The notes under the pieces were generated by a model. That model was not told the DNA's origin. It made no database searches and worked only from the letters and a program-made list of their open reading frames with translations. A stretch of DNA of 64,000 nt. Source: Mesorhizobium sp. Its GTDB lineage: Bacteria; Pseudomonadota; Alphaproteobacteria; Rhizobiales; Rhizobiaceae. The stretch spans positions 293,280 to 357,279 of the forward strand of contig SAQR01000002.1 of the NCBI GenBank assembly GCA_004020365.1. The letters run 5' to 3'. The translations under genes and the position numbers were made by a program. Shown piece by piece: positions 18,169 through 26,961 of the stretch. The stretch's first letter is position 1; each line of letters opens with the position of its first letter.

Positions 18169-19209
18169 CTGGGCATCACCTTTCGTAACGAAACGTTCCG
18201 TAACGATTTTACCTTCAGGAACAGCCCGGAGCACATCAGGCGGTTTCCGTTCCCGTTCCACGAAGACAGCTACATGTACGCGGTCAACATCGAGCCGCAC
18301 GTCGTCGGGCCGAAGGGCAGCGTGCTCGAGAACCTGATCGACGTCGACGAGCACTATGTCGCCGAAATGCAGGACCGCGCCTTGGTGCTGGCGGAAGACC
18401 CGCTGCGCTGCCAGTCGCTGCCGCACATGACGCTGGCCGGCTGGGACCTGCTCGAGCTCCTGATGGAGCAGCAGGCGCTGGGCTATCCCGAGCATTTCAC
18501 GCTGACGCGCGACGGCGACAAATGGCGCTGGATCAACCGGCCGCTCGGCATCGACGACAGCTTCACCTTCGGCGACGTGTCGACGCTGCCTTACGGGCCG
18601 ATGGAATACATCACGCGGCAATCACAGGGCGATTTCTGCATCCTCGACCAGCGCGACGGCAATCTGTGGATGGACGCCGGCATGGTCACCACCCAGGCCG
18701 ACTGGTCGCTGGATTTCGACATCGGCATGAACTTCTTCGAATGGCACGCGCCGGTGCCGCTGGCGCATGAGAAGGGGATTTTCACCCGGGCGCTCAAATT
18801 CCTCACCAACATCCAGCAAGGCAAGCCGGCGCGGCGGCTGAACTGGACGATGACCATCAATCCGCGCCTCGACACCAGTCCGGAAAATTATCACAAATGG
18901 GGTCCGGATCGGGCGACGGTGACGCCCGAAAATGTCGGCGACAAGGTCCATCTGCGCGTCGAATTGCAAAGCTTCTGGCGGCTGCCGCGCTCGAACGGCA
19001 TCGTCTTCCCGATCCGCTGCTACCTGATCAAGATGGACGAATTGGTGACGCAGCCGAAATGGGCGCGCCGCCTACACCGCGTCATCCGCGACCTTCCCGA
19101 AGAACTCGCCGATTACAAAGGCCTGACACGCTACCGCGCGACGCTGGTCGAGTGGCTTTCGAAGCTCGATGACGGCAGCCCGACGTCAGCAGGTTTCGGG
19201 CCGGATTGA
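18169..19209 (+). CDS. dmmC: Dimethylamine monooxygenase oxygenase subunit DmmC (DUF3445, haem-dependent N-demethylase family)
   Basis: The conserved part includes RRFPFPFHEDSYMY, LIDVDEHYVAEMQDRA and YHKWGPDRATVTPENVGDKVHLRVELQSFWRLPRSNGIVFPIRCYL, typical of the DUF3445/HODM-like family. The first ATG (18274) would remove the conserved RRFPFPF segment and leaves no ribosome site. In frame upstream, after a perfect AGGAGG at 18158-18163, the only start-like codon is CTG at 18169 with 5-base spacing, giving 346 residues. I therefore annotate a CTG start. It lies 9 bp after dmmB. The subunit is expected to oxidise dimethylamine to methylamine plus formaldehyde. Confidence 0.85.
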   Translation: MGITFRNETFRNDFTFRNSPEHIRRFPFPFHEDSYMYAVNIEPHVVGPKGSVLENLIDVDEHYVAEMQDRALVLAEDPLRCQSLPHMTLAGWDLLELLMEQQALGYPEHFTLTRDGDKWRWINRPLGIDDSFTFGDVSTLPYGPMEYITRQSQGDFCILDQRDGNLWMDAGMVTTQADWSLDFDIGMNFFEWHAPVPLAHEKGIFTRALKFLTNIQQGKPARRLNWTMTINPRLDTSPENYHKWGPDRATVTPENVGDKVHLRVELQSFWRLPRSNGIVFPIRCYLIKMDELVTQPKWARRLHRVIRDLPEELADYKGLTRYRATLVEWLSKLDDGSPTSAGFGPD

Positions 19210-19218
19210 GTATTGCCT

Positions 19219-19359
19219 GGGTTCCGTTCCTCGCCCCCGCAAAGCGGGGGAGAGGTGGCCGCGAAGCGGCCGGAGAGGGGCCTTCGTAGGGCGCAGTCCC
19301 CCTCTCCGTCTCGGCTTCGCCGAGCCACCTCTCCCCCACTTCGTGGGGGCGAGGAACCC
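19219..19359. repeat. Palindromic intergenic repeat, copy 4 (type C)
   Basis: GGGTTCCGTTCCTCGCCCCC at the left is mirrored by GGGGGCGAGGAACCC at the right, with smaller hairpins (CCCCCGC-AAA-GCGGGGG, CCCCCAC-TTC-GTGGGGG) nested inside. It lies between convergent dmmC and the XRE-cupin gene and probably terminates both transcripts. Confidence 0.78.
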
Positions 19360-19397
19360 AAGCTGGAATGAGGCGCAGTCCTTCGCGACGAACCCGC

Positions 19398-20108
19398 TCA
19401 CCCCGCGCTGCCCTGCGGATAGCAGATGATCGAGAGATAGCGCATCGGCAGGACTGTCAGCACCTCCGGCCCGTGCGGCGCATCGGCGTCGAAGAACAGG
19501 CTGTCGCCGGGCTTCATCGGATAGAGGTTGCTGCCGTGCCGGTAAACGACCTCGCCTTCGAGCATGTAGAGGAACTCCATGCCTTCATGCTGGAAGGTCG
19601 GAAACACATCGGAATCCTCGGTCAGCGTGATCAGATATGGCTCGACGACGACGCCGCTGGTGTTGGAGCCAATATGGCCGAGCAGATTGTACTGGTGGCC
19701 GGCGCGCGTGCCGCGCCGCTCGACGTCGAGGCCTTCGCCGGCCCTGACGAAGACGGCGCTGCGCTCTTCCTCGAAGCGGCGGAAGAAGGCGGTGACCGGA
19801 ACGCCGAGCGCCCGCGACAGCGCCTGCAAGGTGGTCAGCGACGGCGAGGTGATGCCGTTTTCGATCTTCGACAGCATGCCAAGCGAAATGTCGGTGGCAG
19901 CGGCAAGATCGGCAACGGTGATGCCGAGTTTTTTGCGAAACGCCCGCACCTCGCGGCCGATCGCGACCTCAAGGACCTTTTCGCGGGTGTCGCGAACGGC
20001 GTGCGGGTCCTGGGTCAGTGGCGTCCGGATCGTTGCCACGCTCTTCGGCGATGGCTTGGCCCTGGCGGCGGCTGCCCCATTCCTGAAATTGGTAGCTTTC
20101 TTCGCCAT
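19398..20108 (-). CDS. XRE-family regulator with C-terminal cupin domain
   Basis: The ATG at 20108 gives 236 residues (a GTG at 20138 is possible). The HTH_3 domain is at about 45-105 (LGITVADLAAATDISLGMLSKIENGITSPSLTTLQALSRALGV) and the cupin_2 domain at about 150-230 (GMEFLYMLEGEVVYRHGSNLYPMKPGDSLFFDADAPHGPE). Such proteins are usually small-ligand-responsive repressors or activators of catabolic genes. It sits between dmmC and tmm, divergent from tmm, and has a TTCAC-N5-GTGAA palindrome 26 bp upstream of its start. It is the only regulator in the amine island, so it is the best candidate for its control. The ligand is not predictable. Confidence 0.88.
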   Translation of the reverse strand: MAKKATNFRNGAAAARAKPSPKSVATIRTPLTQDPHAVRDTREKVLEVAIGREVRAFRKKLGITVADLAAATDISLGMLSKIENGITSPSLTTLQALSRALGVPVTAFFRRFEEERSAVFVRAGEGLDVERRGTRAGHQYNLLGHIGSNTSGVVVEPYLITLTEDSDVFPTFQHEGMEFLYMLEGEVVYRHGSNLYPMKPGDSLFFDADAPHGPEVLTVLPMRYLSIICYPQGSAG

Positions 20109-20133
20109 CTCGCCACCCCGTCTGCAGATTAAT

Positions 20134-20148
20134 TTCACTCACGGTGAA
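20134..20148. promoter_or_regulatory. Operator-like palindrome upstream of the XRE-cupin gene
   Basis: TTCAC TCACG GTGAA, a perfect 5-bp inverted repeat with a 5-bp spacer, lies 26-40 bp upstream of the regulator start. It could be an autoregulatory site. Confidence 0.45.
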
Positions 20149-20285
20149 CGTATTCGCTGCGGATACAGAGCGCAACTGCGACAGCAAGCCACTTTATGTC
20201 GAATGGCGTGCTCTCCGGGTTTCCGCCATCAGCGGATTTTGCTGAAAATCCGATGGGGTGAAACGCAGTATCGGCAGAAGGCCTG

Positions 20286-20336
20286 TTGACAGCATCGAAG
20301 GGGCAATTACTGTCCTGTCAGTGAAATTTGTTTCGT
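20286..20336 (+). promoter_or_regulatory. tmm: Putative tmm promoter with overlapping operator
   Basis: TTGACA (20286-20291), a 16-base spacer and TACTGT (20308-20313) form a plausible sigma-70 promoter. Just downstream, GTGAAATTTGTTTCGT (20321-20336) is an imperfect palindrome of the TGAAA-N4-TTTCA type that would cover the transcription start. Confidence 0.4.
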
Positions 20337-20363
20337 TAGGGAAATGAGACCGGGAGGCTCGCA

Positions 20364-21722
20364 ATGAAAAGTCGTGTTGCCGTCATCGGAGCCGGGCCGT
20401 CCGGCATGGCCCAGCTTCGAGCCTTCAAGTCGGCAGCCGACAACGGCGCGGACATCCCGGAAATCGTTTGCTTCGAAAAGCAGTCCGACTGGGGCGGCCT
20501 GTGGAACTACACCTGGCGCACCGGCCTCGACGAGCATGGCGACCCGGTGCACGGCTCGATGTACCGCTACCTCTGGTCGAACGGGCCAAAGGAATGCCTC
20601 GAATTCGCCGACTACACCTTCGAGGAGCACTTTGGCCGGCCGATCGGCTCCTATCCGCCGCGCGCTGTGCTGTGGGACTATATCAAGGGCCGCGTCGAAA
20701 AATCCGACGTGCGCAAATGGGTGCGCTTCAACAGCCCGGTGCGCATGGTGACCTTCTCCGACACGACGAAAAGGTTCACCGTCACCGCGCATGACCGCAG
20801 CAGCGACGTCACCTATTCCGAAGAGTTCGACAACGTCGTCGTCGCCTCGGGGCATTTTTCCGTGCCCAACGTCCCCTACTTCGAGGGTTTTTCGACCTTC
20901 AACGGCCGCATTCTGCACAGCCATGATTTCCGCGACGCCATGGAATTTAGGGATAAGGATATCCTGATCATCGGCCGCTCCTATTCGGCCGAGGACATCG
21001 GCTCGCAGTGCTACAAATACGGCGCCAGGTCGATCACCTCCAGCTACCGCTCGAAGCCGATGGGTTTCAAATGGCCTGACAACTGGCAGGAAGTGCCGCT
21101 GCTGCAGAAGGTCGTCGGCAAGACCGCGCATTTCAAGGACGGCAGCACCAGGGATGTCGACGCCATCATCCTGTGCACCGGCTACCTCCACTCCTTCCCG
21201 TTCCTGACCGAGGATCTGAAGCTCAAGACCGCCAACCGGATGTGGCCGGACGGGCTTTTTGAGGGCGTCGTCTGGGAGAAGAACCCGCAGCTGTCCTATA
21301 TCGGCATGCAGGACCAGTTCTACACCTTCAACATGTTCGACGCGCAGGCCTGGTTCGCCCGCGACGTCATCATGGGCCGCATCGAACTGCCCTCGGGAGA
21401 AGTGATGGCGGAACATGGCAGAAGATGGCGGGCGCGTGAGGAAACGCTGGAAGACGCCGAGCAGATGATCTGGTTCCAGGGCGACTACACCAGGGGGTTG
21501 ATGGAGCAGACCGATTATCCGGGCTTCGATGTCGAGGCTGTCAATCAGACCTTCATGGAATGGGAACACCACAAGGCGCAAGACATCATGGGATTCCGCG
21601 ACCACGCCTACCGCTCGCTGATGACCGGCACGATGGCGCCGTTGCACCATACGCCATGGTTGCAGGCGATGGACGATTCGATGGAATCCTATCTCGAGGT
21701 GAAAGGCGTGGCGGCGGAGTAG
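20364..21722 (+). CDS. tmm: Trimethylamine monooxygenase
   Basis: 452 residues, colinear with bacterial flavin monooxygenases that oxidise TMA to TMAO. It has the FAD motif GAGPSG (9-14), [15 protein letters not shown], the FMO-type segment [11 protein letters not shown] (179-189) and an NADPH motif GRSYSAED (204-211). Long stretches such as [20 protein letters not shown] and the C-terminal [15 protein letters not shown] are those I recall from Methylophaga Tmm. NADPH and oxygen are cosubstrates; the enzyme is cytoplasmic. It is a single-gene unit facing away from the XRE-cupin gene. Confidence 0.93.
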   Translation: MKSRVAVIGAGPSGMAQLRAFKSAADNGADIPEIVCFEKQSDWGGLWNYTWRTGLDEHGDPVHGSMYRYLWSNGPKECLEFADYTFEEHFGRPIGSYPPRAVLWDYIKGRVEKSDVRKWVRFNSPVRMVTFSDTTKRFTVTAHDRSSDVTYSEEFDNVVVASGHFSVPNVPYFEGFSTFNGRILHSHDFRDAMEFRDKDILIIGRSYSAEDIGSQCYKYGARSITSSYRSKPMGFKWPDNWQEVPLLQKVVGKTAHFKDGSTRDVDAIILCTGYLHSFPFLTEDLKLKTANRMWPDGLFEGVVWEKNPQLSYIGMQDQFYTFNMFDAQAWFARDVIMGRIELPSGEVMAEHGRRWRAREETLEDAEQMIWFQGDYTRGLMEQTDYPGFDVEAVNQTFMEWEHHKAQDIMGFRDHAYRSLMTGTMAPLHHTPWLQAMDDSMESYLEVKGVAAE

Positions 21723-21757
21723 CGGCTTCCTCGCCACAAACTCTTGCGCGACATGCG

Positions 21758-22783
21758 TCAGTTACTGCGAGCCTCGCGCACCTCTTTAGTCGCTTCAATG
21801 ATCCGGCCGAGCAGGGCATGGAGATCGTCGCGGTGGCCGCTGCGGCCGGCGGGGCCGTTTTCATCTGAAGTCATGACCACGGTCAACGCGCGCCCCGGCA
21901 CGACATAGACCATCTGGCCGCCATACCCCCAGCCATAGAAGACCGTTTCGCCCGCGATCTGACGGATGAACCAGCCATAGCCATAACCATCACCGGTGAA
22001 ACGCGAGGCGGTGCGTGGCTGCCAGGACAGCTTGATCCAATCGGCCGGCACGAGCTGCCGTCCGCTGCGGCTCATTCCGCCGCTGCGGTAGAGCTCGCCA
22101 AAGGCGAGCAGCGAGCGCGGGCTCATGGCCATCTGGTTGCCGCCGAGATAGATGCCCTGAGGATCGCGGTCCCAGGCGGTGATGGAAAAGCCCTGCTGCG
22201 GCCCCAGCCATTCGCGCGCCAGTTCCAGCGTCGAGCGGCCGGTCCGCCGCGTCAAGATCGCCGAAAGGAGATGGGTCGAGCCGGTGGAATAGAGCATGGT
22301 ACCGCCCGGTTCGTCGTCGAAGGGCATGGCCAGCGCTGCCCGCACCCAGTTGTCGCTTGCCACCCACCGCCCGTAGTTTGGCCCTGAAGTCCGACCCAGC
22401 CCCGCCTGCATGGAAAGCAGATGGCCGATCGTGACCTGCTGGAGCCGCGGATCGGCGTCGGCGGGCAGGTCGGCCTGAAGAAGCGGAGCGATCTTCTGGT
22501 CAGTGCCTTGCAGCACGCCCTTGTCGATGGCGATGCCGACGAGCGCGGAGATGATCGACTTGGAGGCGGATTTTATGTTGGCAGGACGTGCCGGAGAGTG
22601 GCCGCGAAAACCGCGCTCCGCCACCAGCGCGCCCTCATGCGCGATGGCAACCGTGCGCAGCGGCGTCAGGCGCTCGGCCTCGTCAAGCAGCTTTCCAAGC
22701 CGCTGCTCCAAGCCATCGGCAGCGTGAGCAGCGACGGAAAGGACGAGGAGAAAGGCGAGAATCACCGTGGGGCGCTTCAGCAT
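21758..22783 (-). CDS. Secreted serine hydrolase, beta-lactamase/penicillin-binding-protein-like family
   Basis: 341 residues with a cleavable signal peptide (about 1-21, ending AHA). The active-site SxxK motif is SASKS at about 72-76, and GYGYGWF and a C-terminal GWGYGGQ, in place of the usual HTG-like motif, are visible; the YxN motif appears as YST. Such proteins are esterases, amidases or lactamase-like hydrolases. It is convergent with tmm (35 bp gap) and 63 bp downstream of tmoW. There is no evident link to amine metabolism, and the substrate is unknown. Confidence 0.85.
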   Translation of the reverse strand: MLKRPTVILAFLLVLSVAAHAADGLEQRLGKLLDEAERLTPLRTVAIAHEGALVAERGFRGHSPARPANIKSASKSIISALVGIAIDKGVLQGTDQKIAPLLQADLPADADPRLQQVTIGHLLSMQAGLGRTSGPNYGRWVASDNWVRAALAMPFDDEPGGTMLYSTGSTHLLSAILTRRTGRSTLELAREWLGPQQGFSITAWDRDPQGIYLGGNQMAMSPRSLLAFGELYRSGGMSRSGRQLVPADWIKLSWQPRTASRFTGDGYGYGWFIRQIAGETVFYGWGYGGQMVYVVPGRALTVVMTSDENGPAGRSGHRDDLHALLGRIIEATKEVREARSN

Positions 22784-22846
22784 GAAGCCAGCTTGGGATG
22801 CATTTTGGGCAAGACGAAGGTGGACGCGCGATCCGCTATTTTGCAG

Positions 22847-24829
22847 CTATCCCAGCCTTGCCCGTGCCTTGGCCGTCCAGGCGTTGAACAGCCGGTCGGC
22901 GATGATGCCGATGAAGGCGATGGCCAGCCCGGCGACGATGCCGCGGCCTGAATCGGCCTTGGACAGCGCGATGAACACTTCTTGGCCGAGATCGCGGGTG
23001 CCGACCATGGCGCAGATGATGATCATCGCCAGCGCCATCAGGATCGTCTGGTTGACGCCCAGCATGATCTCGGGCAGCGCCAGCGGCAGCTGCACGCGCA
23101 GGAATGTCTGGCGCTTGGTGCAGCCCGACACCTTTGCCGCCTCGATCAGCGCCGGCGGCACTTGCCTGAGGCCGTGATTGGTGTAGCGGATGGCCGGCAC
23201 CACGGCGAAGGCGACGGTCGCAATCATCGCCGTCACGTCGCCGACTCTGAACAGCATCACCACCGGAATGATGAAGCAGAACGACGGCAGCACCTGCAGC
23301 GTGTCGATGATCGGGGTGACGAACTTCTCGACACGGTCGCTGCGCGATGCCATCAGCCCGATCGGGATGCCGATCAGGCAAGCGATGAAGGCCGAGATGC
23401 CGCACAGGTAGACCGTCGCCATGGTCTTTTCCCAGAGCCCAGTCACCGCGCAGAAGACGGTCAGTGCCGCGACCAGGGCGGCGAGGCGCAGGCCGCCGAG
23501 CTGGTAGCCGGCAAGCCCAAGCAGGAACACCGCGCCCAGCCACGGAAAACCCTCGCAGAAGGCGCGCACCGGGTTCAGCACATTGAGGATCAGCGCCACG
23601 CGGAAGGCTTCGATCGCGTCGAAGAAGTTGATCGTGATCCAGCTCACCGCCGTCTTCCACATCGGCGCGGTGGTGAAGGTTATCGCCTTCGGCACTGCCG
23701 CGAAGGCCGGCACGAACAGGCCAAGCAGCGTCGTGGCGGCAAGGAGGGCGACGGCCAGCGTCAGGTTGGGGTAGCGCCGCCAGAAGCTTGGGCTGACCTC
23801 CTGATAGACATGGCCTTGCGCGTGATTGCGCGCGATCGCCTGGCTCAGCCGGTCGAGCGCGATCGCCAGCGCCACGATGGCAAGGCCGGCTTCCATCGCC
23901 TCGCCGACCTTAAGCGCACGCAGCGCCAAAAGCACGTCGTAGCCGAGGCCGCCGGCGCCGATCATCGAAGCGATGATCACCATATTGAGCGCCAGCATGA
24001 TGACCTGGTTGACGCCGACCATCAGCGCTGGACGCGCCGACGGCAAGAGCACGCGCCACAGTTTCTGGCGCGCCGTGCAGCCGGCCATCTCGCTGAAATC
24101 GTCGATCTCGGACGGCACCCGCGACAGCCCCAACATTGTCGCGCGCACCATCGGCGGTGTCGCGAAAATCGCCGTCGCGATCATCGCCGAAACCGGGCTG
24201 TTGCCGAACAAAAGAAGCATCGGGATCAGATAGGCGAAGGTCGGGATGGTCTGCATCAGATCGAGGGCAGGGGAGATCAGCAGCCTCTCCGCCCATGGCT
24301 TGCGCCACGCCCAGATGCCGACGAACAATCCGGTGACGATGCAGAACGGCACGGCGATGGAGATCAGTCCCAGCGTCAACATGGCGCTGGTCCACTGGCC
24401 GAACAGTGCGATGTAGAGGAAACAGCCGCCGATCAGCGCGCCGAGCTTCCAGCCGCCGGCGGCACGCCCGGCCAGGAATGCGGCGAGGCAGACGCCAACC
24501 CAGGACAGGCGCGGCAGGACGACCATGTCGGCGCCATGGCCGATCTTGAAATTCTTGGCGAGCAGACTGAGCGCAAAGTCGAGCGGCACGCTGAGCGCAG
24601 CGGTGATCGAGCGCGTCAGCCAGGAAAAGTTCGACTTTATCAGGTTCATCAGCGCGCTGACCCAGTCGGCGACCGGAACGATGGCGCTGGCCGGATAATT
24701 GACCGCCCAGGGCAGCCTGTCCTGCAGCAGGAACACAGCAAGCACGGCGGCGAGGGCGCCGGCCCAGACCACCAGCCAGAGCTGAACCGGCCGCGATCTC
24801 GCCTCGCTGGCACTTGCCGTCACCGTCAT
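22847..24829 (-). CDS. tmoW: ABC transporter permease, two fused ProW-type domains (TmoW-like)
   Basis: 660 residues, about twice the length of a standard ProW. Two BPD_transp_1 domains are seen, each with the EAA loop: EMAGCTARQKLWRVLLPSARPALMVGVNQVIMLALNMVIIA in the first half and EAAKVSGCTKRQTFLRVQLPLALPEIMLGVNQTILMALAMIIICAMV in the second. It forms the membrane channel of a glycine-betaine-class importer. The start overlaps tmoV by 4 bp. Together with the TmoX-like binding protein and nearby tmm and tdm, TMAO is the likeliest substrate; betaine or choline remain possible. Confidence 0.87.
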   Translation of the reverse strand: MTVTASASEARSRPVQLWLVVWAGALAAVLAVFLLQDRLPWAVNYPASAIVPVADWVSALMNLIKSNFSWLTRSITAALSVPLDFALSLLAKNFKIGHGADMVVLPRLSWVGVCLAAFLAGRAAGGWKLGALIGGCFLYIALFGQWTSAMLTLGLISIAVPFCIVTGLFVGIWAWRKPWAERLLISPALDLMQTIPTFAYLIPMLLLFGNSPVSAMIATAIFATPPMVRATMLGLSRVPSEIDDFSEMAGCTARQKLWRVLLPSARPALMVGVNQVIMLALNMVIIASMIGAGGLGYDVLLALRALKVGEAMEAGLAIVALAIALDRLSQAIARNHAQGHVYQEVSPSFWRRYPNLTLAVALLAATTLLGLFVPAFAAVPKAITFTTAPMWKTAVSWITINFFDAIEAFRVALILNVLNPVRAFCEGFPWLGAVFLLGLAGYQLGGLRLAALVAALTVFCAVTGLWEKTMATVYLCGISAFIACLIGIPIGLMASRSDRVEKFVTPIIDTLQVLPSFCFIIPVVMLFRVGDVTAMIATVAFAVVPAIRYTNHGLRQVPPALIEAAKVSGCTKRQTFLRVQLPLALPEIMLGVNQTILMALAMIIICAMVGTRDLGQEVFIALSKADSGRGIVAGLAIAFIGIIADRLFNAWTAKARARLG

Positions 24830-25911
24830 GCGCCGGCCCCGGAACGCTCGATGCCGGCCAGAAGATCGATCACCGCTTGCGGCGTGACTTCGCCGATCGG
24901 CTTGCCGCTGCCGTTGACGACGGCGAACGGCTTGCCGGCCGAGACGATATCAGCCGAAAAACTTGATATCTTGGCATCCGGCGCGACCACGCCGCCATGC
25001 TCGGCGCCGTCGCAGGCGCGCATCAGGCTTCGCGCCGAGATCACCTTGGCGCGGTCGACGTCGCGGGTGAACTCGGCGACATAGTCAGTCGCCGGGTTGA
25101 CCACCAGCTGTTCGGGGGTGCCGATCTGGATGACCTCGCCGTCCTTCATGATGGCGATGCGGTCGGCCAGCCGGATAGCCTCGTCGAAATCATGGGTGAT
25201 GAAGACGATGGTCTTGTGCAGCATGGTCTGCAGCCGCATCAGTTCGTCCTGCATCTCGCGGCGGATCAGCGGATCGAGCGCCGAAAACGGCTCGTCGAGA
25301 AACCAGATCTCCGGCTTGGTGGCGAGGCTGCGGGCGATGCCGACACGCTGCTGCTGGCCGCCGGAAAGCTCACGCGGATAGAAATGCTCGCGGCCGCGCA
25401 GACCGACAAGCTCGATCACTTCGCGCGCGCGTTTTTCGCGCGTCGGCCGGTCCTGCCCCTGGATGCCCAGTGGAAAGGCGATGTTCTCCAGCACATTCAG
25501 ATGCGGCAGCAGGGCGAAATTCTGGAACACCATGCCCATGCGGTGCCGCCGCAGCTCGATCAGCGCGGCATCGGAGATTTTCAGGAGATCCTTGCCCTCG
25601 AACTCGACCTTGCCATGCGTCGGCTCGACCAGCCGCGACATGCAGCGCACCAGCGTCGACTTGCCCGACCCCGAAAGCCCCATGATGATGAAGATCTCGC
25701 CCTGGCGGATTTCGAGGTCGACGGCGCGCACCGCGCCGACCAGGCCGGCCGCGGCGACGTCGGCCATGCTGGCCTTGCCGTCGCGCTGGCGGATGAAATT
25801 GGCCGCGTTCGCGCCGAACAGCTTCCAGACGTTGCGGCAGGCGAGCTTTATCGGGCGGGCATCCTTCGGCGTGCCTGCCGCTTGCGGCACCTGTTCAGTC
25901 GTATCGGCCAT
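24826..25911 (-). CDS. tmoV: ABC transporter ATP-binding protein, ProV type (TmoV-like)
   Basis: 361 residues with Walker A GLSGSGKS (78-85), signature LSGGQQQRV (182-190) and Walker B WFLDEP (203-208). The N-terminal extension VWKLFGANAANFIRQRDGK is typical of the OpuA/ProV branch, and a short CBS-like tail follows the ATPase domain. It powers the TmoW channel. It lies 75 bp after tmoX and overlaps tmoW by 4 bp. Confidence 0.9.
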   Translation of the reverse strand: MADTTEQVPQAAGTPKDARPIKLACRNVWKLFGANAANFIRQRDGKASMADVAAAGLVGAVRAVDLEIRQGEIFIIMGLSGSGKSTLVRCMSRLVEPTHGKVEFEGKDLLKISDAALIELRRHRMGMVFQNFALLPHLNVLENIAFPLGIQGQDRPTREKRAREVIELVGLRGREHFYPRELSGGQQQRVGIARSLATKPEIWFLDEPFSALDPLIRREMQDELMRLQTMLHKTIVFITHDFDEAIRLADRIAIMKDGEVIQIGTPEQLVVNPATDYVAEFTRDVDRAKVISARSLMRACDGAEHGGVVAPDAKISSFSADIVSAGKPFAVVNGSGKPIGEVTPQAVIDLLAGIERSGAGA

Positions 25912-25986
25912 GCAGTCGTCCTTCTGGAATAGGGGATAGAGACCCGGCCATCAATGACCGGGTCTCGCAGTTTCCAGTTGGAACGA

Positions 25987-26961
25987 TCACTCGGCCCAGG
26001 CTTTCCAGTCGGCTTCGTGGGCGGCGATCCAGGCGGCGGCGACGTCTTCCGGCGTCTTGCCTTCAAGATCGATCTGGCCGCTCATCTTGTTGAGCTCGTC
26101 GGTGTCGACCGTGTAGTTTTTCGCGACCTTGTAGGCGACCGGCCATTTGTCCTTCATGCCGGCCCAGGAATATTTCCAGATCTCGCCGTGCGGCTTGCCG
26201 CAGTCATACTTTGCGTCGGGATTCACGCCCCATTTCGGATCGGTGTAGCATTCCGGCGTATAGTCGGGGAATTCGACCCATTCGCCCTTGTACTTGGCCG
26301 GCGCCCAATGTGGCGAATAGACCCACAGCATGATCGGCGCCTTGCGCTGATAGGCCGAATCCAGCTCGGCGAACATCGCCGCGTCGGTGCCGGCATGGAT
26401 GACGGTGAAGGGCAGCTTCAGCGCTGCGGCACGCTCGTCGTCAAAACCTTCCCATGTCACCGGGCCGCCGAGATAGCGGCCGTTCGGCGCTGTTTCGGCG
26501 GTCGAGAAGGCTTCGGCGCATTTCGGGTCCTTCAGCGCCTCCCAGTTCGGCAGGCCCGGGCATTTCTCCTTCATGTATTCGGGATACCACCATTCTTCCT
26601 TGGCCTTGGGCCCGAGCGCACCGAGGCGTTCGGTCTGCCCGGTCGCATCCGAGGCCTTCATGGCTTCGCCGGCCGTCGTGTCCCAGAATTCCAGCGCGAC
26701 AGTGAGGTCGCCATTGGTAAGGCCGGTGGTCAGGCTGGAGAGATAATCGGCGGTCGGGTACTCGACCGTGTACCCCAGCTTTTCAAGAATGCCGCCGAGG
26801 ATCTTTGCGTTCAGATTGACGCTGGTCCAGTCGAACAGCGCGATCTTGATAGGCTCGTTCGATTCTGGCGCCGCCGCTTGGGCCGAAGGCGTCAGTGCAC
26901 TTGCCGCGGCAAATGTTAAGGCTCCCATTGATAATCTCGAAATCAAACTCCGAAGTGACAT
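25987..26961 (-). CDS. tmoX: Substrate-binding protein of a TMAO/betaine-class ABC importer (TmoX-like)
   Basis: 324 residues with a signal peptide (about 1-29, ending AQA) for export to the periplasm. Segments EEWWYPEYMKEKCPGLPNWEAL, TAETAPNGRYLGGPV, TVIHAGTDAAMFAELD and PDAKYDCGKPHGE resemble those I recall from TmoX of marine bacteria, and several Trp residues could make the aromatic cage for a quaternary or N-oxide amine. The ribosome site GGAGA precedes the ATG. It is first of tmoX-V-W. Substrate is TMAO by context; glycine betaine-like compounds cannot be excluded. Confidence 0.82.
   Translation of the reverse strand: MSLRSLISRLSMGALTFAAASALTPSAQAAAPESNEPIKIALFDWTSVNLNAKILGGILEKLGYTVEYPTADYLSSLTTGLTNGDLTVALEFWDTTAGEAMKASDATGQTERLGALGPKAKEEWWYPEYMKEKCPGLPNWEALKDPKCAEAFSTAETAPNGRYLGGPVTWEGFDDERAAALKLPFTVIHAGTDAAMFAELDSAYQRKAPIMLWVYSPHWAPAKYKGEWVEFPDYTPECYTDPKWGVNPDAKYDCGKPHGEIWKYSWAGMKDKWPVAYKVAKNYTVDTDELNKMSGQIDLEGKTPEDVAAAWIAAHEADWKAWAE

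Noticed and set aside
22982-25084. 700-codon open frame on the plus strand opposite tmoW
   Set aside because: Low-complexity His/Asp/Arg/Gln protein with no recognisable domain. It is the mirror of a high-GC permease gene.
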